Shown here: piece by piece, positions 8,903-16,758 of the stretch | Layout of the letters: each line of letters begins with the position of its first letter | Numbering within the stretch: the first letter of the stretch is position 1 | Origin: Lachnospira sp. UBA2821 | GTDB taxonomy: Bacteria > Bacillota > Clostridia > Lachnospirales > Lachnospiraceae | Length of the DNA: 36,642 bases | Assembly: GCA_002351535.1 (NCBI GenBank) | Contig: DEGR01000053.1 | Location: 36,920-73,561, forward strand | Direction: 5' to 3' | Notes under the pieces: model-generated | What the model was told of the DNA's origin: nothing | What the model saw: only the letters and a program-made list of their open reading frames with translations | The model's database searches: none | Position numbers and translations under genes: made by a program

Positions 8903-9643
8903 TTATATTACTTTAAAATCATTATCCCTTAGATAATTTTTATACTCTGTTCCATATTTTGAAAATGACTGTTTCCTTATATTTCTTTCCTCAAGAATAT
9001 CCAAAAGCCATTTTGGATAGCCATTTGCCACTTTTATTTCCATAAGCCAGCAGTCTTTGTCTAAAAGCTGTTTTCCCTCTACTTCAGAATCAAGTCTTAA
9101 ATTACTACGTCTCGTTCTTATATTTGTATCGAATGTTATTCTAAGTTCCGGGTCATCTTTTCCAAATAATGCAGCCCTGTCGTAAGCAAGATAGAGCTTT
9201 GGAACAGGCTTGTACAAATTCATAAAAAACTGCAATTCATTTATAACCTGTTCGTTCATATAATCCTGAATTACCGGTTTGTTATACGTTTCAAGAAACT
9301 CATATGCCTCCGATAACTTTAATACAGTTCTTCTCTTATTTACAACACCTTTATATTTTTTCTTAATCTCAAGAAATACCTTTGTATCGTCAGTTGCCCT
9401 TCCATAACTTCTAAGGCGCAATTTTTCTTTATACACAGGCCTGTCAAGCGAATTTCTTATAAGCATATCTGTATCTGTATCATAATAAATATTACATATT
9501 GTATAAAACCCGCCATTTGTACTATAACCATCTTCATACATATATTTATCCATTTTTTCCCGAAGATAATTATATGTATCACCATCAATAATATATTTAT
9601 GTTCCACCCGGCTAAACACTTCTATTGTTTTGAATTTAGCCAT
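8903..9643 (-). CDS. VTC-domain protein (polyphosphate polymerase-like)
   Basis: About 246 residues that match the VTC tunnel domain of eukaryotic polyphosphate synthases: RVEHKYIID at the N-terminus, YYDTDT, the basic strand KLRLRSYG, FLEIKKKYKG, NKRRTVLKL, ITFDTNIRTRR and LMEIKV near the end. In this fold the inward-facing lysines, arginines and glutamates bind nucleotide, metal and phosphate chain. It is soluble and lacks SPX and membrane domains. The start at 9643 has AAAGGAG seven bases upstream, with the signal lying in the end of the histidine kinase gene (4-base gap); a longer frame to 9745 is inside that gene and rejected. It may make polyphosphate, with DUF4956 as membrane partner; activity is inferred. 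Confidence 0.87.
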   Translation of the reverse strand: MAKFKTIEVFSRVEHKYIIDGDTYNYLREKMDKYMYEDGYSTNGGFYTICNIYYDTDTDMLIRNSLDRPVYKEKLRLRSYGRATDDTKVFLEIKKKYKGVVNKRRTVLKLSEAYEFLETYNKPVIQDYMNEQVINELQFFMNLYKPVPKLYLAYDRAALFGKDDPELRITFDTNIRTRRSNLRLDSEVEGKQLLDKDCWLMEIKVANGYPKWLLDILEERNIRKQSFSKYGTEYKNYLRDNDFKVI

Positions 9644-9647
9644 TATT

Positions 9648-11132
9648 TCACTCCTTTCCAACCAGATGTCCTTCAAGTTCAAACCAGAATGTACTGCCAT
9701 TTGAAACTGTACTGTCAACACCGAACTTTGCATTATGCAGCTCAAGTATATTCTTAACTATCGATAAACCGAGTCCTGTTCCAATAACAGCTCTTTTATG
9801 ATTTTTATCTATTTTATAGTATCTTTCCCATACATTTTCAATCTCTTCACTGCTGATTCCTTCTCCTGTATCGGTAACTTCTATCCTTACTTTTTTTCCA
9901 TCGAACTTCTGAACAACATATATCTTTTTATCACTGCCTGTATAATTTATTGCATTACTTATAAGATTATACACAACCTGATATATTTTAAATTCATCAG
10001 CATCTACAATAACATGTTGTTCTCCCGTAAATGTTATATTATAACCATACGGCTCAACAAGTCTATCATATCTTGCTATAGTATTGCAAATACTTTCTGT
10101 AATATCGTATTCCTTTGTCTCAAGTTCTGTAACTCCTGCCTGTATTTTAGATATATCCAGCATATCATTCACAAGTCTTGTAAGTCTGTTTGTTTCATCA
10201 ATTATAACCTGAACATTTTCAGGTGTATTCTCACCCGGAATATCTCTCATAACCTCAGCATAACCCGCTATCATTGTTAACGGAGTTCTCAAATCGTGTG
10301 AAACATTTGCAATCAGCTCTTTTTGGAGCATATCCGACCTTGAAAGCTTTTTAGCGGTATTATTAAGTGTATCCGAAAGTTCTGCAATTTCCTTATAGTC
10401 TTTTCCATCAAACTCAATATCATAGATGCCATTTGACAATTCTTTGGCTGAAGCATTTATCTTTATTATCGAACCTGATATTCTTTTTGATATAATAAAT
10501 GCAATTAATAAAGACAGAACAAAAACAAGACCTGATATATATATAAGCTGTATCCTTAATGTATATTTTGTGGCGTCAAGCGGTGTAATAACCGAATCAA
10601 GAATGACTACAAGATTCTGGTCAAGATTATTTTTGACCATGCATGCCTGTATAACACTTCCGTTTTTCTTTATTTGTCTTGTATTTTCATCCTGCAAATT
10701 GTTCTCACTGCCATCCTGTGTAGTTTCATCTCCTTCCTTTTCATCAAGCTTGATTTCTACATAATCAGCTGCCTCGGAAGTTTTATTATATATCTCTCTT
10801 AACCCGGAACTCCTAAGCCGGTGAATAGTACAATTTCTTATGCTCTCACACGAATAAACTTTCCTGCCATTCTTATCCGCAATAATAATACATATATCAT
10901 ATTCCTGTGATATATCATCTACTATATCTTTTATGTTATTATTGTTTATCATGGCTTTCACTTTTTCCCTTGCATTGCCAAGTTCATTTTTCTTAATATA
11001 TCTGTAGAACGAATTAAGATATACTGTCTGAACAAACCATAATACAGCAAGAAGTATTGCTCCAAATCCGAGGATATAAACGAATATTTTCCACTTTATG
11101 CTTATCTCCTCATGCTTCAAATCTGTATCCAA
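9648..11132 (-). CDS. Membrane sensor histidine kinase
   Basis: 494 residues: TM1 (about 15-38), an extracytoplasmic sensor domain (about 40-193) with an acidic, low-complexity patch near 130-155, TM2 (194-215), HAMP (about 216-268), HisKA with phospho-accepting H279 in NVSHDLRTPL, and HATPase with N box (YNLISNAINYTG), G1 (DTGEGIS) and G2 (GTGLGLSIV). It should phosphorylate the upstream OmpR-type regulator, whose 3' end it overlaps by 23 bases. The start is uncertain: TTG at 11132 directly follows GAGGAG, and another TTG lies at 11120; no ATG is available near the first helix. The VTC gene follows after 4 bases, so signalling is tied to the VTC/DUF4956 pair. Confidence 0.93.
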   Translation of the reverse strand: MDTDLKHEEISIKWKIFVYILGFGAILLAVLWFVQTVYLNSFYRYIKKNELGNAREKVKAMINNNNIKDIVDDISQEYDICIIIADKNGRKVYSCESIRNCTIHRLRSSGLREIYNKTSEAADYVEIKLDEKEGDETTQDGSENNLQDENTRQIKKNGSVIQACMVKNNLDQNLVVILDSVITPLDATKYTLRIQLIYISGLVFVLSLLIAFIISKRISGSIIKINASAKELSNGIYDIEFDGKDYKEIAELSDTLNNTAKKLSRSDMLQKELIANVSHDLRTPLTMIAGYAEVMRDIPGENTPENVQVIIDETNRLTRLVNDMLDISKIQAGVTELETKEYDITESICNTIARYDRLVEPYGYNITFTGEQHVIVDADEFKIYQVVYNLISNAINYTGSDKKIYVVQKFDGKKVRIEVTDTGEGISSEEIENVWERYYKIDKNHKRAVIGTGLGLSIVKNILELHNAKFGVDSTVSNGSTFWFELEGHLVGKE

Positions 11133-11787
11133 CTCCTCTCAGGGTGACCAGATATCTCCTATATTCTCCCAGACTGCTTCGTAAAAGCTTTATATGTGTG
11201 TCAAGTGTTCTGTCATCTCCATAATAATCGTATCCCCATACGTCAGTTATCAGTTTTTCTCTCGTCAAAGCTATACCTCTGTTTCTTACCATATAGAAAA
11301 GAAGGTCATATTCTTTTGGCGTCATATTAACTTCTTTGCCGTTAATAGTCACTTTCCTTCCTGTAAAATCAATTTTAATTCCTTCTTTTTCGTATATCTC
11401 ATGTGCAGTGTTTTCAGTATTGCTGCCATTATTACGCGAAATAACAGCCTTAACCCTCATCATTAATTCTTTAGGTGAAAACGGTTTCACAACATAGTCA
11501 TCAACACCCATTTCAAATCCATGAATCTTATCGTATTCTTCACCTCGTGCAGAAAGCATTATAACCGGCACGTTACTATACTTTCTTATCTGCTCACAAG
11601 CTGCAAATCCGTCGAACTCCGGCATCATAATGTCTAATATGACCAAATCATATTTCTTTTGTTTCACCATTTCAACTGCAACAATTCCATTTTCGGCTTC
11701 ATCTGCCTCAAAACCTTCAAATTGTGCATATTTTCTTATAAGTGTTCTTATTCTTTCTTCATCATCTACTATAAGAATATTGTACAT
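11110..11787 (-). CDS. OmpR/PhoB-family response regulator
   Basis: About 225 residues. Receiver domain 1-118 with acidic pair D8-D9, phospho-acceptor D52 in LVILDIMMPEFDG, the switch residue region MLSARGE, and conserved lysine in VVKPFS. The C-terminal winged-helix DNA-binding domain (about 130-225) shows MTPKEYDLLFYMVRNRG, TREKLITDVWGYDYYGDDRTLD and the final RGVGYRFEA typical of the family. The start at 11787 has GAGG six bases upstream; the in-frame ATG at 11799 contains that ribosome binding site. It heads the RR-HK-VTC-DUF4956 run. A triple 11-bp direct repeat at 11890-11922 is the natural candidate for its binding site. Confidence 0.96.
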   Translation of the reverse strand: MYNILIVDDEERIRTLIRKYAQFEGFEADEAENGIVAVEMVKQKKYDLVILDIMMPEFDGFAACEQIRKYSNVPVIMLSARGEEYDKIHGFEMGVDDYVVKPFSPKELMMRVKAVISRNNGSNTENTAHEIYEKEGIKIDFTGRKVTINGKEVNMTPKEYDLLFYMVRNRGIALTREKLITDVWGYDYYGDDRTLDTHIKLLRSSLGEYRRYLVTLRGVGYRFEA

Positions 11788-11889
11788 TATAATCCTCATT
11801 TCTTATTATTTTGAATCCATTTTGCTAATATAGCTAATATGACTTTAATACATATGTATCCTGACGACATAATTATTTTAATAATACAT

Positions 11890-11922
11890 TGTGATGTTAC
11901 TGTGATATGAGTGTGATTAATT
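11890..11922. promoter_or_regulatory. Three tandem 11-bp TGTGAT direct repeats, candidate response-regulator operator
   Basis: TGTGAT occurs at 11890, 11901 and 11912, spaced exactly 11 bases, followed by differing 5-base tails (gttac, atgag, taatt). Tandem half-sites at 11-bp spacing are how OmpR/PhoB regulators commonly bind head-to-tail. On the minus strand, AT-rich candidate -10 sequences (TATTAT, TAAAAT) follow right after the array, placing it over the -35 position of the RR-HK promoter as for an activated promoter. It is also about 40 bases upstream of the plus-strand promoter at 11963. Binding by the adjacent regulator is inference. Confidence 0.55.
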
Positions 11923-11962
11923 TAAGTTTATTCACAATATATAGATATTTTTACTATTTTTA

Positions 11963-11991
11963 TTGAAAAATTTGTATAATTATTGTACAAT
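11963..11991 (+). promoter_or_regulatory. Promoter of the CheY/CheX-like operon
   Basis: TTGAAA at 11963-11968 and TACAAT at 11986-11991 are separated by 17 bases, a good sigma-A-type match. Transcription should begin near 11998, leaving a leader of about 40 bases before the ATG at 12037, which has AAAGGAG nine bases upstream. A second TATAAT-like hexamer at 11975 is a possible alternative -10. Confidence 0.6.
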
Positions 11992-12036
11992 ATACATATA
12001 TGATGATTATTATAATCGTGAAAGGAGTTTACGTCA

Positions 12037-12420
12037 ATGAATATTAATGAAATGAAAGTACTAGTTTGTGATGATTCCATTTTATCACGTAAAAAATTAA
12101 AAGATAGCATTGTTGCCCTCGGCTGCAACGAAGTCTTTGAAGCTGCTGACGGAGAGGAGGCAATTTCAAAATATAAAGAAACTAATCCTGATGTAGTATT
12201 TATGGATATTGTAATGCCAAAGAAGGATGGTATTGAAGCCGTAACAGAGATTCTTAAATATGACGCATCAGCCAAAGTTGTCATGGCTTCTTCTGTCGGA
12301 ACACAGTCTTTCCTTAAAGATGCAATTAAAGCCGGCGCATATGATTTTCTTCAGAAGCCTTTAGATCCGGCTCAGGTCGAAAGAATTATTAACAATATTT
12401 GTACACAAGGAGGGAAATAA
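12037..12420 (+). CDS. CheY-like single-domain response regulator
   Basis: 127 residues forming one receiver domain: acidic pair D12-D13, phospho-acceptor D57 in VVFMDIVMPKKDG, the switch serine S85 in VVMASSVG and K107 in FLQKPLD, with no output domain. Its positions match CheY closely. AAAGGAG precedes the ATG. The next gene starts directly after its TAA and encodes a CheX-like protein, and CheC/CheX-type enzymes dephosphorylate CheY-like receivers, so the two probably form a signalling pair. No chemotaxis kinase, receptor or flagellar gene is in the window. The partner kinase is unknown; the hybrid kinase near 22 kb and the sensor at 10 kb are only candidates. Confidence 0.93.
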   Translation: MNINEMKVLVCDDSILSRKKLKDSIVALGCNEVFEAADGEEAISKYKETNPDVVFMDIVMPKKDGIEAVTEILKYDASAKVVMASSVGTQSFLKDAIKAGAYDFLQKPLDPAQVERIINNICTQGGK

Positions 12421-13299
12421 ATGTTTACACAATTTTTTGGAAACTACCTTCTCAACGAAAAACTCGTAACACCCGAACAGCTTATCGATGGATTACAAGC
12501 CAAAAACAACACACGAATGAAACTTGGTGTATTAGCTATTAATGCCGGATATATGTCATCGAGTCAGGTTGAAATGGTACATATGAAACAGAGTATGATG
12601 GATAAACGTTTTGGTGATATTGCTGTTGAACTCGGATTTGTTACTTCTGAACAGATTGATGAACTTTTAAGCCAGCAGCCACAGGGTTATCTTCTTCTTG
12701 GACAGGCATTCGTTGATAAAGGATATATGACTAATGCCCAATTCGAAGATGCCATCAAGAACTATAAGAGCAAATATTCAATTACAGATGATGAGATGAA
12801 TGAAGCGCAGGACAGTAATCCTTCTCATCTCATAGATTCACTTATTGATTTATCTGCTACTTCTTCTCCTGACATGTATCGTGAATATATTATTCTTCTT
12901 ATGAATAATCTTATACGTTTTACAGGAGATGATTTTACACCTTTACAGCCTGAATCATCAATTGCTCCAAATGATTCTTACATTACAACACAGGATATTA
13001 CGGGCAAATTCAGCATTTCTACTTCGTTAATAGCTGACGAAGATACACTTATACAGTTTGCAAGCAAATATGCATGCGAGGAAATAACAGAAATGAACGA
13101 ATATGTAAGTGCTGCTGCATGTGATTTTCTTAATATTCATAATGGTCTTTTCACTGTAAACATTTCAAACTCACAGCAGATTGAATTAAGACTCACACCG
13201 CCTGATACAGTTAAAGGCGTAACACAAGCACAAAATGACGTTATAGTCATCCCAATACAGTATCCTTTCGGAGTAATCAAGTTTGTAATTTCAAAATAA
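12421..13299 (+). CDS. CheX-like protein with four N-terminal MshEN-like repeats
   Basis: 292 residues. The N-terminal 116 residues contain four 24-residue units beginning at residues 5, 34, 63 and 92, exactly 29 apart, each with the pattern x-[FL]-G, hydrophobics, G-[YF]-[MV]-[ST] and Q; units 2 (KLG...KQ) and 3 (RFG...QQ) best fit the MshEN cyclic-di-GMP-binding motif RLGxxL...G...Q. The C-terminal part (about 150-292) looks like CheX: CDFLNIHNG at 234-242 lines up with the E-x2-N catalytic helix, here as D235-x2-N238. It follows the CheY-like gene with no gap (AAGGAGGG six bases before ATG). Nucleotide binding and phosphatase activity are inferred. Confidence 0.75.
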   Translation: MFTQFFGNYLLNEKLVTPEQLIDGLQAKNNTRMKLGVLAINAGYMSSSQVEMVHMKQSMMDKRFGDIAVELGFVTSEQIDELLSQQPQGYLLLGQAFVDKGYMTNAQFEDAIKNYKSKYSITDDEMNEAQDSNPSHLIDSLIDLSATSSPDMYREYIILLMNNLIRFTGDDFTPLQPESSIAPNDSYITTQDITGKFSISTSLIADEDTLIQFASKYACEEITEMNEYVSAAACDFLNIHNGLFTVNISNSQQIELRLTPPDTVKGVTQAQNDVIVIPIQYPFGVIKFVISK

Positions 13300-13308
13300 A
13301 ATACTTAC

Positions 13309-13347
13309 AAAAAACTAGCAGGCATCTATGATACCTGCTAGTTTTTT
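13309..13347. terminator. Bidirectional intrinsic terminator
   Basis: A perfect 14-bp inverted repeat (13309-13322 with 13334-13347), AAAAAACTAGCAGG paired with its complement, around an 11-base loop. It has A/T runs at both outer ends, so it can end transcription from the CheX-like gene (plus) and from thrC (minus), which converge here. Confidence 0.92.
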
Positions 13348-13372
13348 GATATTATATAATAACTATTATTAA

Positions 13373-14860
13373 CTACATTCCAAGAAACTTCTTAACAACG
13401 TTCTTCATCTCATCCACTTCACAAACTGTATCATGAAGAACCTTTGCATTTCTAATCTCTTCTATAGCATTAGGAACTTTTACGTTACCAATCTTAGATA
13501 ACTCATCAACAAGTTCAAAATCTTCCATAGAATCATACTTATCATCAATTGAAGTCATAACACTTCTTGTAAACTTGAATGGACTTGCTGTTGATGCTAT
13601 TACTGACTTTGTAGTATCATTTGTATCTTTCCTGTATTTCTCATATACATCTGCTGCTACTGCTGTATGTGTATCAATAATATATCCTGTCTCATCGTAA
13701 ATCTTTTTAATAATTTCTTTTGTCTCTGCTTCTGTAGAATAATTTCCATAAAAATCAGTAAGCTGCGACTTCATTTCATCAGTTATATCATATTTTCCTT
13801 CTGTCACAAGCTTTGTCATATACTCTTTATTTTTGGCAGAATCTGCACCGCTTATTCTATATATAAGTCTTTCAAGATTACTTGAAATAAGAATATCCAT
13901 TGATGGAGACATTGTAAGTATAAAATCTCTATTCTTATCATATGTTCCTGTTGTAAAGAAATCATATAATACTTTGTTATCATTAGATGCACATATTAAT
14001 TTGTTAATAGGAAGTCCCATATTTTTTGCATAATATGCAGCAAGTATATTTCCGAAATTACCTGTTGGAACAACTACATTAATCTTCTCACCGTCTGTTA
14101 TCTCACCATTTGCATATAACTTCGCATATGCGTATACATAATATACAATCTGTGGAACAAGTCTTCCAATATTGATTGAATTTGCTGATGAAAACTGGAA
14201 TCCTGCCTCATCCATTTCCTTAGCAAGTTCTTTGTCTCCAAATATACTTTTAACACCACTCTGTGCCTGGTCAAAGTTACCCTTGATTCCTACTACAAAT
14301 GTATTATCACCTTTCTGTGTAACCATCTGTTTCTCCTGAATAGGGCTTACTCCTCCCTTTGGATAAAATACAACTATTCTTGTTCCCGGAACATCTGCAA
14401 AACCTGCAAGTGCAGCTTTACCTGTATCTCCTGATGTTGCTGTAAGTATCACAATATCATTCTTAACATTATTCTTCTTAGCTGATGTTGTCATAAGATA
14501 TGGAAGAATTGAAAGTGCCATATCTTTAAATGCTATCGTTGCACCATGGAAAAGCTCAAGGTAATATGCACCATTTGCCTTTACAAGAGGAGCAATTTCT
14601 TCTGTATCGAACTTTGAATCATATGCACTTGTTATGCATTTTTTAAGTTCTTCTTCCGTAAAATCAGTAAGAAATTCTTTCATTACTGTGTATGCAACTT
14701 CCTGATATGACATCTTTGATAATTCTTCTATAGTTGCACCAAATTTTGGTATAGATGTTGGAACAAATAGTCCCCCATCTGATGCAAGACCTTTTAAAAT
14801 TGCCTGCGATGCTGTAACTGTTTCATTTTCACTTCTTGTACTCTTGTAAAGTAAATCCAT
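13373..14860 (-). CDS. thrC: Threonine synthase
   Basis: 495 residues, the length of the long threonine synthase class. It opens with the typical YKSTRSENETVTASQAILKG, and LASDGGLFVP. PLP-binding lysine K112 lies in HGATIAFKDMAL; the phosphate-binding segment TATSGDTGKAALAGF and VPTGNFGNILAAYYAK are present. The enzyme converts O-phosphohomoserine to threonine and phosphate. GAGGG lies 5 bases before the ATG. It stands alone on its strand, with its own promoter at 14882-14910 and the shared terminator at its 3' end. The short leader excludes a T-box. Confidence 0.98.
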   Translation of the reverse strand: MDLLYKSTRSENETVTASQAILKGLASDGGLFVPTSIPKFGATIEELSKMSYQEVAYTVMKEFLTDFTEEELKKCITSAYDSKFDTEEIAPLVKANGAYYLELFHGATIAFKDMALSILPYLMTTSAKKNNVKNDIVILTATSGDTGKAALAGFADVPGTRIVVFYPKGGVSPIQEKQMVTQKGDNTFVVGIKGNFDQAQSGVKSIFGDKELAKEMDEAGFQFSSANSINIGRLVPQIVYYVYAYAKLYANGEITDGEKINVVVPTGNFGNILAAYYAKNMGLPINKLICASNDNKVLYDFFTTGTYDKNRDFILTMSPSMDILISSNLERLIYRISGADSAKNKEYMTKLVTEGKYDITDEMKSQLTDFYGNYSTEAETKEIIKKIYDETGYIIDTHTAVAADVYEKYRKDTNDTTKSVIASTASPFKFTRSVMTSIDDKYDSMEDFELVDELSKIGNVKVPNAIEEIRNAKVLHDTVCEVDEMKNVVKKFLGM

Positions 14861-14881
14861 GGTATCCCTCTTTCTAATGTA

Positions 14882-14910
14882 ATATTATACCTGACATTTA
14901 TCCATGCCAA
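14882..14910 (-). promoter_or_regulatory. thrC promoter candidate
   Basis: On the minus strand TTGGCA (14910-14905) is followed by TAATAT at 17-base spacing (14887-14882); an overlapping TATAAT at 14889-14884 would have 15-base spacing. A -10 box this close to the thrC start (14860) leaves a leader of only about 15 bases. Confidence 0.5.
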
Positions 14911-14986
14911 AATAACTTTTTCATAGAATTATAACACAAGTCCGCATATTTCACAAGTGCCAGATATAGACTAAATAATTTTGTTC

Positions 14987-14995
14987 TGATATAAT
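14987..14995 (+). promoter_or_regulatory. Extended -10 promoter candidate for the AP2/HNH-like gene
   Basis: TGaTATAAT forms an extended -10 element with no recognisable -35 box. The start codon is about 95 bases downstream at 15091, so the leader would be roughly 85-90 bases; it contains no obvious structured element. The same TGATATAATAC string occurs before the gene at 18778. Confidence 0.45.
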
Positions 14996-15090
14996 ACATA
15001 ATATTAATGCAGTTATATATTGAAAAGCGAAGGAAATAACCGTTACGGCATTTCTTAAATGCAAATTGTAGCAGAAAAGAGGATTAGTGT

Positions 15091-15891
15091 ATGGAAAAGG
15101 GCGTATTTTTGGCAAAAAAGAAAAACGGAGATATATATTTCCGTGCTTCTCTTACACATCATGGGCACCATATAAGTCTTGGAAGTTTCATCACTGAGTC
15201 AGAAGCTTCAGAAGCTTATTCAGAAGCTTCCACGATACTTAATGACAATACCATCAGTCTGACCACACCACTTTCTTCATCACTTTCATTCGAAAAAAAA
15301 GTGTCTTTAATAAATTTAAGGGACAACAAAATGTATTTTAAAAATCCTATTTATATTCTGCCTGCATACTTTGAATATTATTATTCTGAAGACTATATTC
15401 TTAAATTTGATGTTGACGATTTATTTTATTATGCTGACCACAAAATTATGAAACGTGGCAATCACTTATTTGTAGCTGATTACGGCATGCAGATTAATAT
15501 TCTTTCCCGATATGGAATACATAACCATTCTGTTCCGGGAAAAGATTATATATTTGTAAATGGTGATATGACTGACCTGAGATACAAAAACATTCTTGTA
15601 ATTAACAGATATAAAGGCGTAACCCGGCTCGAAGAATCCGGCCGCTACATCTACATTGCCAAAATTCATATTAACGGTGACTATATTATCGGAAAATATT
15701 CCTCTGAAAACGAGGCCGGAATAGCATATAACAAAGCGGCTGATATATTAAATTCAAGGGGCGTGTCAATTGAATTTGAACGCAACTATATTGATGGTCT
15801 GAGTTCAATTCAGTATTCCTCATTATATAACAAAATTAAAATCTCAAAGAAAATAAATAACTTTAACTGCTCACCGGCTGATATTTCCTGA
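15091..15891 (+). CDS. AP2-like / degenerate HNH / AP2-like protein
   Basis: 266 residues, cytoplasmic. Residues 5-50 (FRASLTHHGHHISLGSF then EASEAYSEAS) and 174-220 (YKGVTRLEESGRYIYIAKI then IIGKYSSENEAGIAY) both show the AP2 pattern: an aromatic-rich three-strand sheet, LG-x-[FY], then E-A-x-x-A-Y-x-x-A. Between them, NHSVPGKDYIFVNGDMTDLR and KNIL resemble the HNH fold of AP2-linked homing endonucleases (HINGDKLDNRxxNL), but the usual His is F155 and the usual Asn is L163, so nuclease activity is probably lost. Ribosome site AGAGGA, 7-base spacing. It may be a domesticated DNA-binding protein; function is unknown. Its 3' end overlaps the convergent methyltransferase by 21 bases. Confidence 0.7.
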   Translation: MEKGVFLAKKKNGDIYFRASLTHHGHHISLGSFITESEASEAYSEASTILNDNTISLTTPLSSSLSFEKKVSLINLRDNKMYFKNPIYILPAYFEYYYSEDYILKFDVDDLFYYADHKIMKRGNHLFVADYGMQINILSRYGIHNHSVPGKDYIFVNGDMTDLRYKNILVINRYKGVTRLEESGRYIYIAKIHINGDYIIGKYSSENEAGIAYNKAADILNSRGVSIEFERNYIDGLSSIQYSSLYNKIKISKKINNFNCSPADIS

Positions 15892-16710
15892 ACTTAACTG
15901 CCAGAATGCAACAGCACTTGCTGCTGCCACATTTAGCGAATCAACTCCATGAGCCATCGGTATTTTTATCGTATAATCACTTAATGCTATAGTCTGACTA
16001 TCAAGTCCTTCTCCTTCCGTCCCCAGTATAATAGCAAGTCTTTCCTCACTCATAACTTTCTTATCATCAATATTTACCGTATCATTTCTTAATGCCATTG
16101 CTGCTGTTTTAAACCCCATTTTCTTTATCTTTTCAATATAGTGTATATTCCCTTCTTTATCAGAATAATCCACAAAGGTCCATGGAATCTGAAATACTGT
16201 TCCCATACTCACCCTTATTGCTCTTCTATATAATGGATTTGTACTTCCATTTGTTAATACAATCCCATCTATTCCAAGCGCCGCTGCAGACCTGAATATT
16301 GCCCCCAGATTAGTAGGATTCATGACATTTTCAAGAACAGCTATCCTATTTGCACTACTGCACACATCTTCTAAGCTCTTCATAGCCGGTCGTTTCATTG
16401 CACACAACATTCCCCTTGTCAGTTTGAATCCTGTAAGCTTTGTAAGAACGTCAAACTCTGCAGTATATACTGGCACTTCCATACATCTGTCCAATATATC
16501 TTTTGCCTGCGTTTGTATGTGTTTCTTCTCAACAAGAAATGATACAGGAATGCATCCTGCATCAATAGCTCTTTGTATAACTTTCGGACTTTCAGCTATA
16601 AACATTGAATTCTCCGGATTATTTCTGCTAAGTAATTCTCCTTCTGAAATTCTGGCATAAACATCAAGTTCCGGCTGCATAAAATCTCTAATTTCAATAA
16701 TATTATTCAC
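15871..16710 (-). CDS. TrmH/SpoU-family RNA 2'-O-methyltransferase
   Basis: 279 residues. An N-terminal substrate-binding domain (about 20-100) is followed by the SPOUT knot domain with its three motifs: NPTNLGAIFRSAAALGIDGI, ILGTEGEGL, and IPMAHGVDSLNVAAASAVAFW, which bind S-adenosylmethionine. It should 2'-O-methylate a ribose in tRNA or rRNA; the target is not readable from sequence. The start is GTG with GAGGAGG 5 bases upstream. It follows the MATE gene by 48 bases and may share its transcript. The 3' end overlaps the AP2-like gene by 21 bases on the opposite strand. Confidence 0.93.
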   Translation of the reverse strand: MNNIIEIRDFMQPELDVYARISEGELLSRNNPENSMFIAESPKVIQRAIDAGCIPVSFLVEKKHIQTQAKDILDRCMEVPVYTAEFDVLTKLTGFKLTRGMLCAMKRPAMKSLEDVCSSANRIAVLENVMNPTNLGAIFRSAAALGIDGIVLTNGSTNPLYRRAIRVSMGTVFQIPWTFVDYSDKEGNIHYIEKIKKMGFKTAAMALRNDTVNIDDKKVMSEERLAIILGTEGEGLDSQTIALSDYTIKIPMAHGVDSLNVAAASAVAFWQLSSGNISR

Positions 16711-16758
16711 TTTAACCTCCTCTTTAGAACTCCGGGTAAAAGGCTGTCTGCTTTCTCA

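Noticed and set aside
9644..9745. N-terminal extension of the VTC protein
   Set aside because: The extension lies in the end of the histidine kinase gene, and a perfect AAAGGAG precedes the shorter start at 9643.
11928..12284. Minus-strand open frame of 118 codons opposite the CheY-like gene
   Set aside because: It overlaps a clear receiver-domain gene, has low-complexity composition and no ribosome site.
15199..15229. Three near-tandem TCAGAAGCTT copies
   Set aside because: They are inside the coding sequence and encode the SEASEAYSEAS helix of the AP2-like domain; the repeat reflects the peptide, not a separate DNA element.
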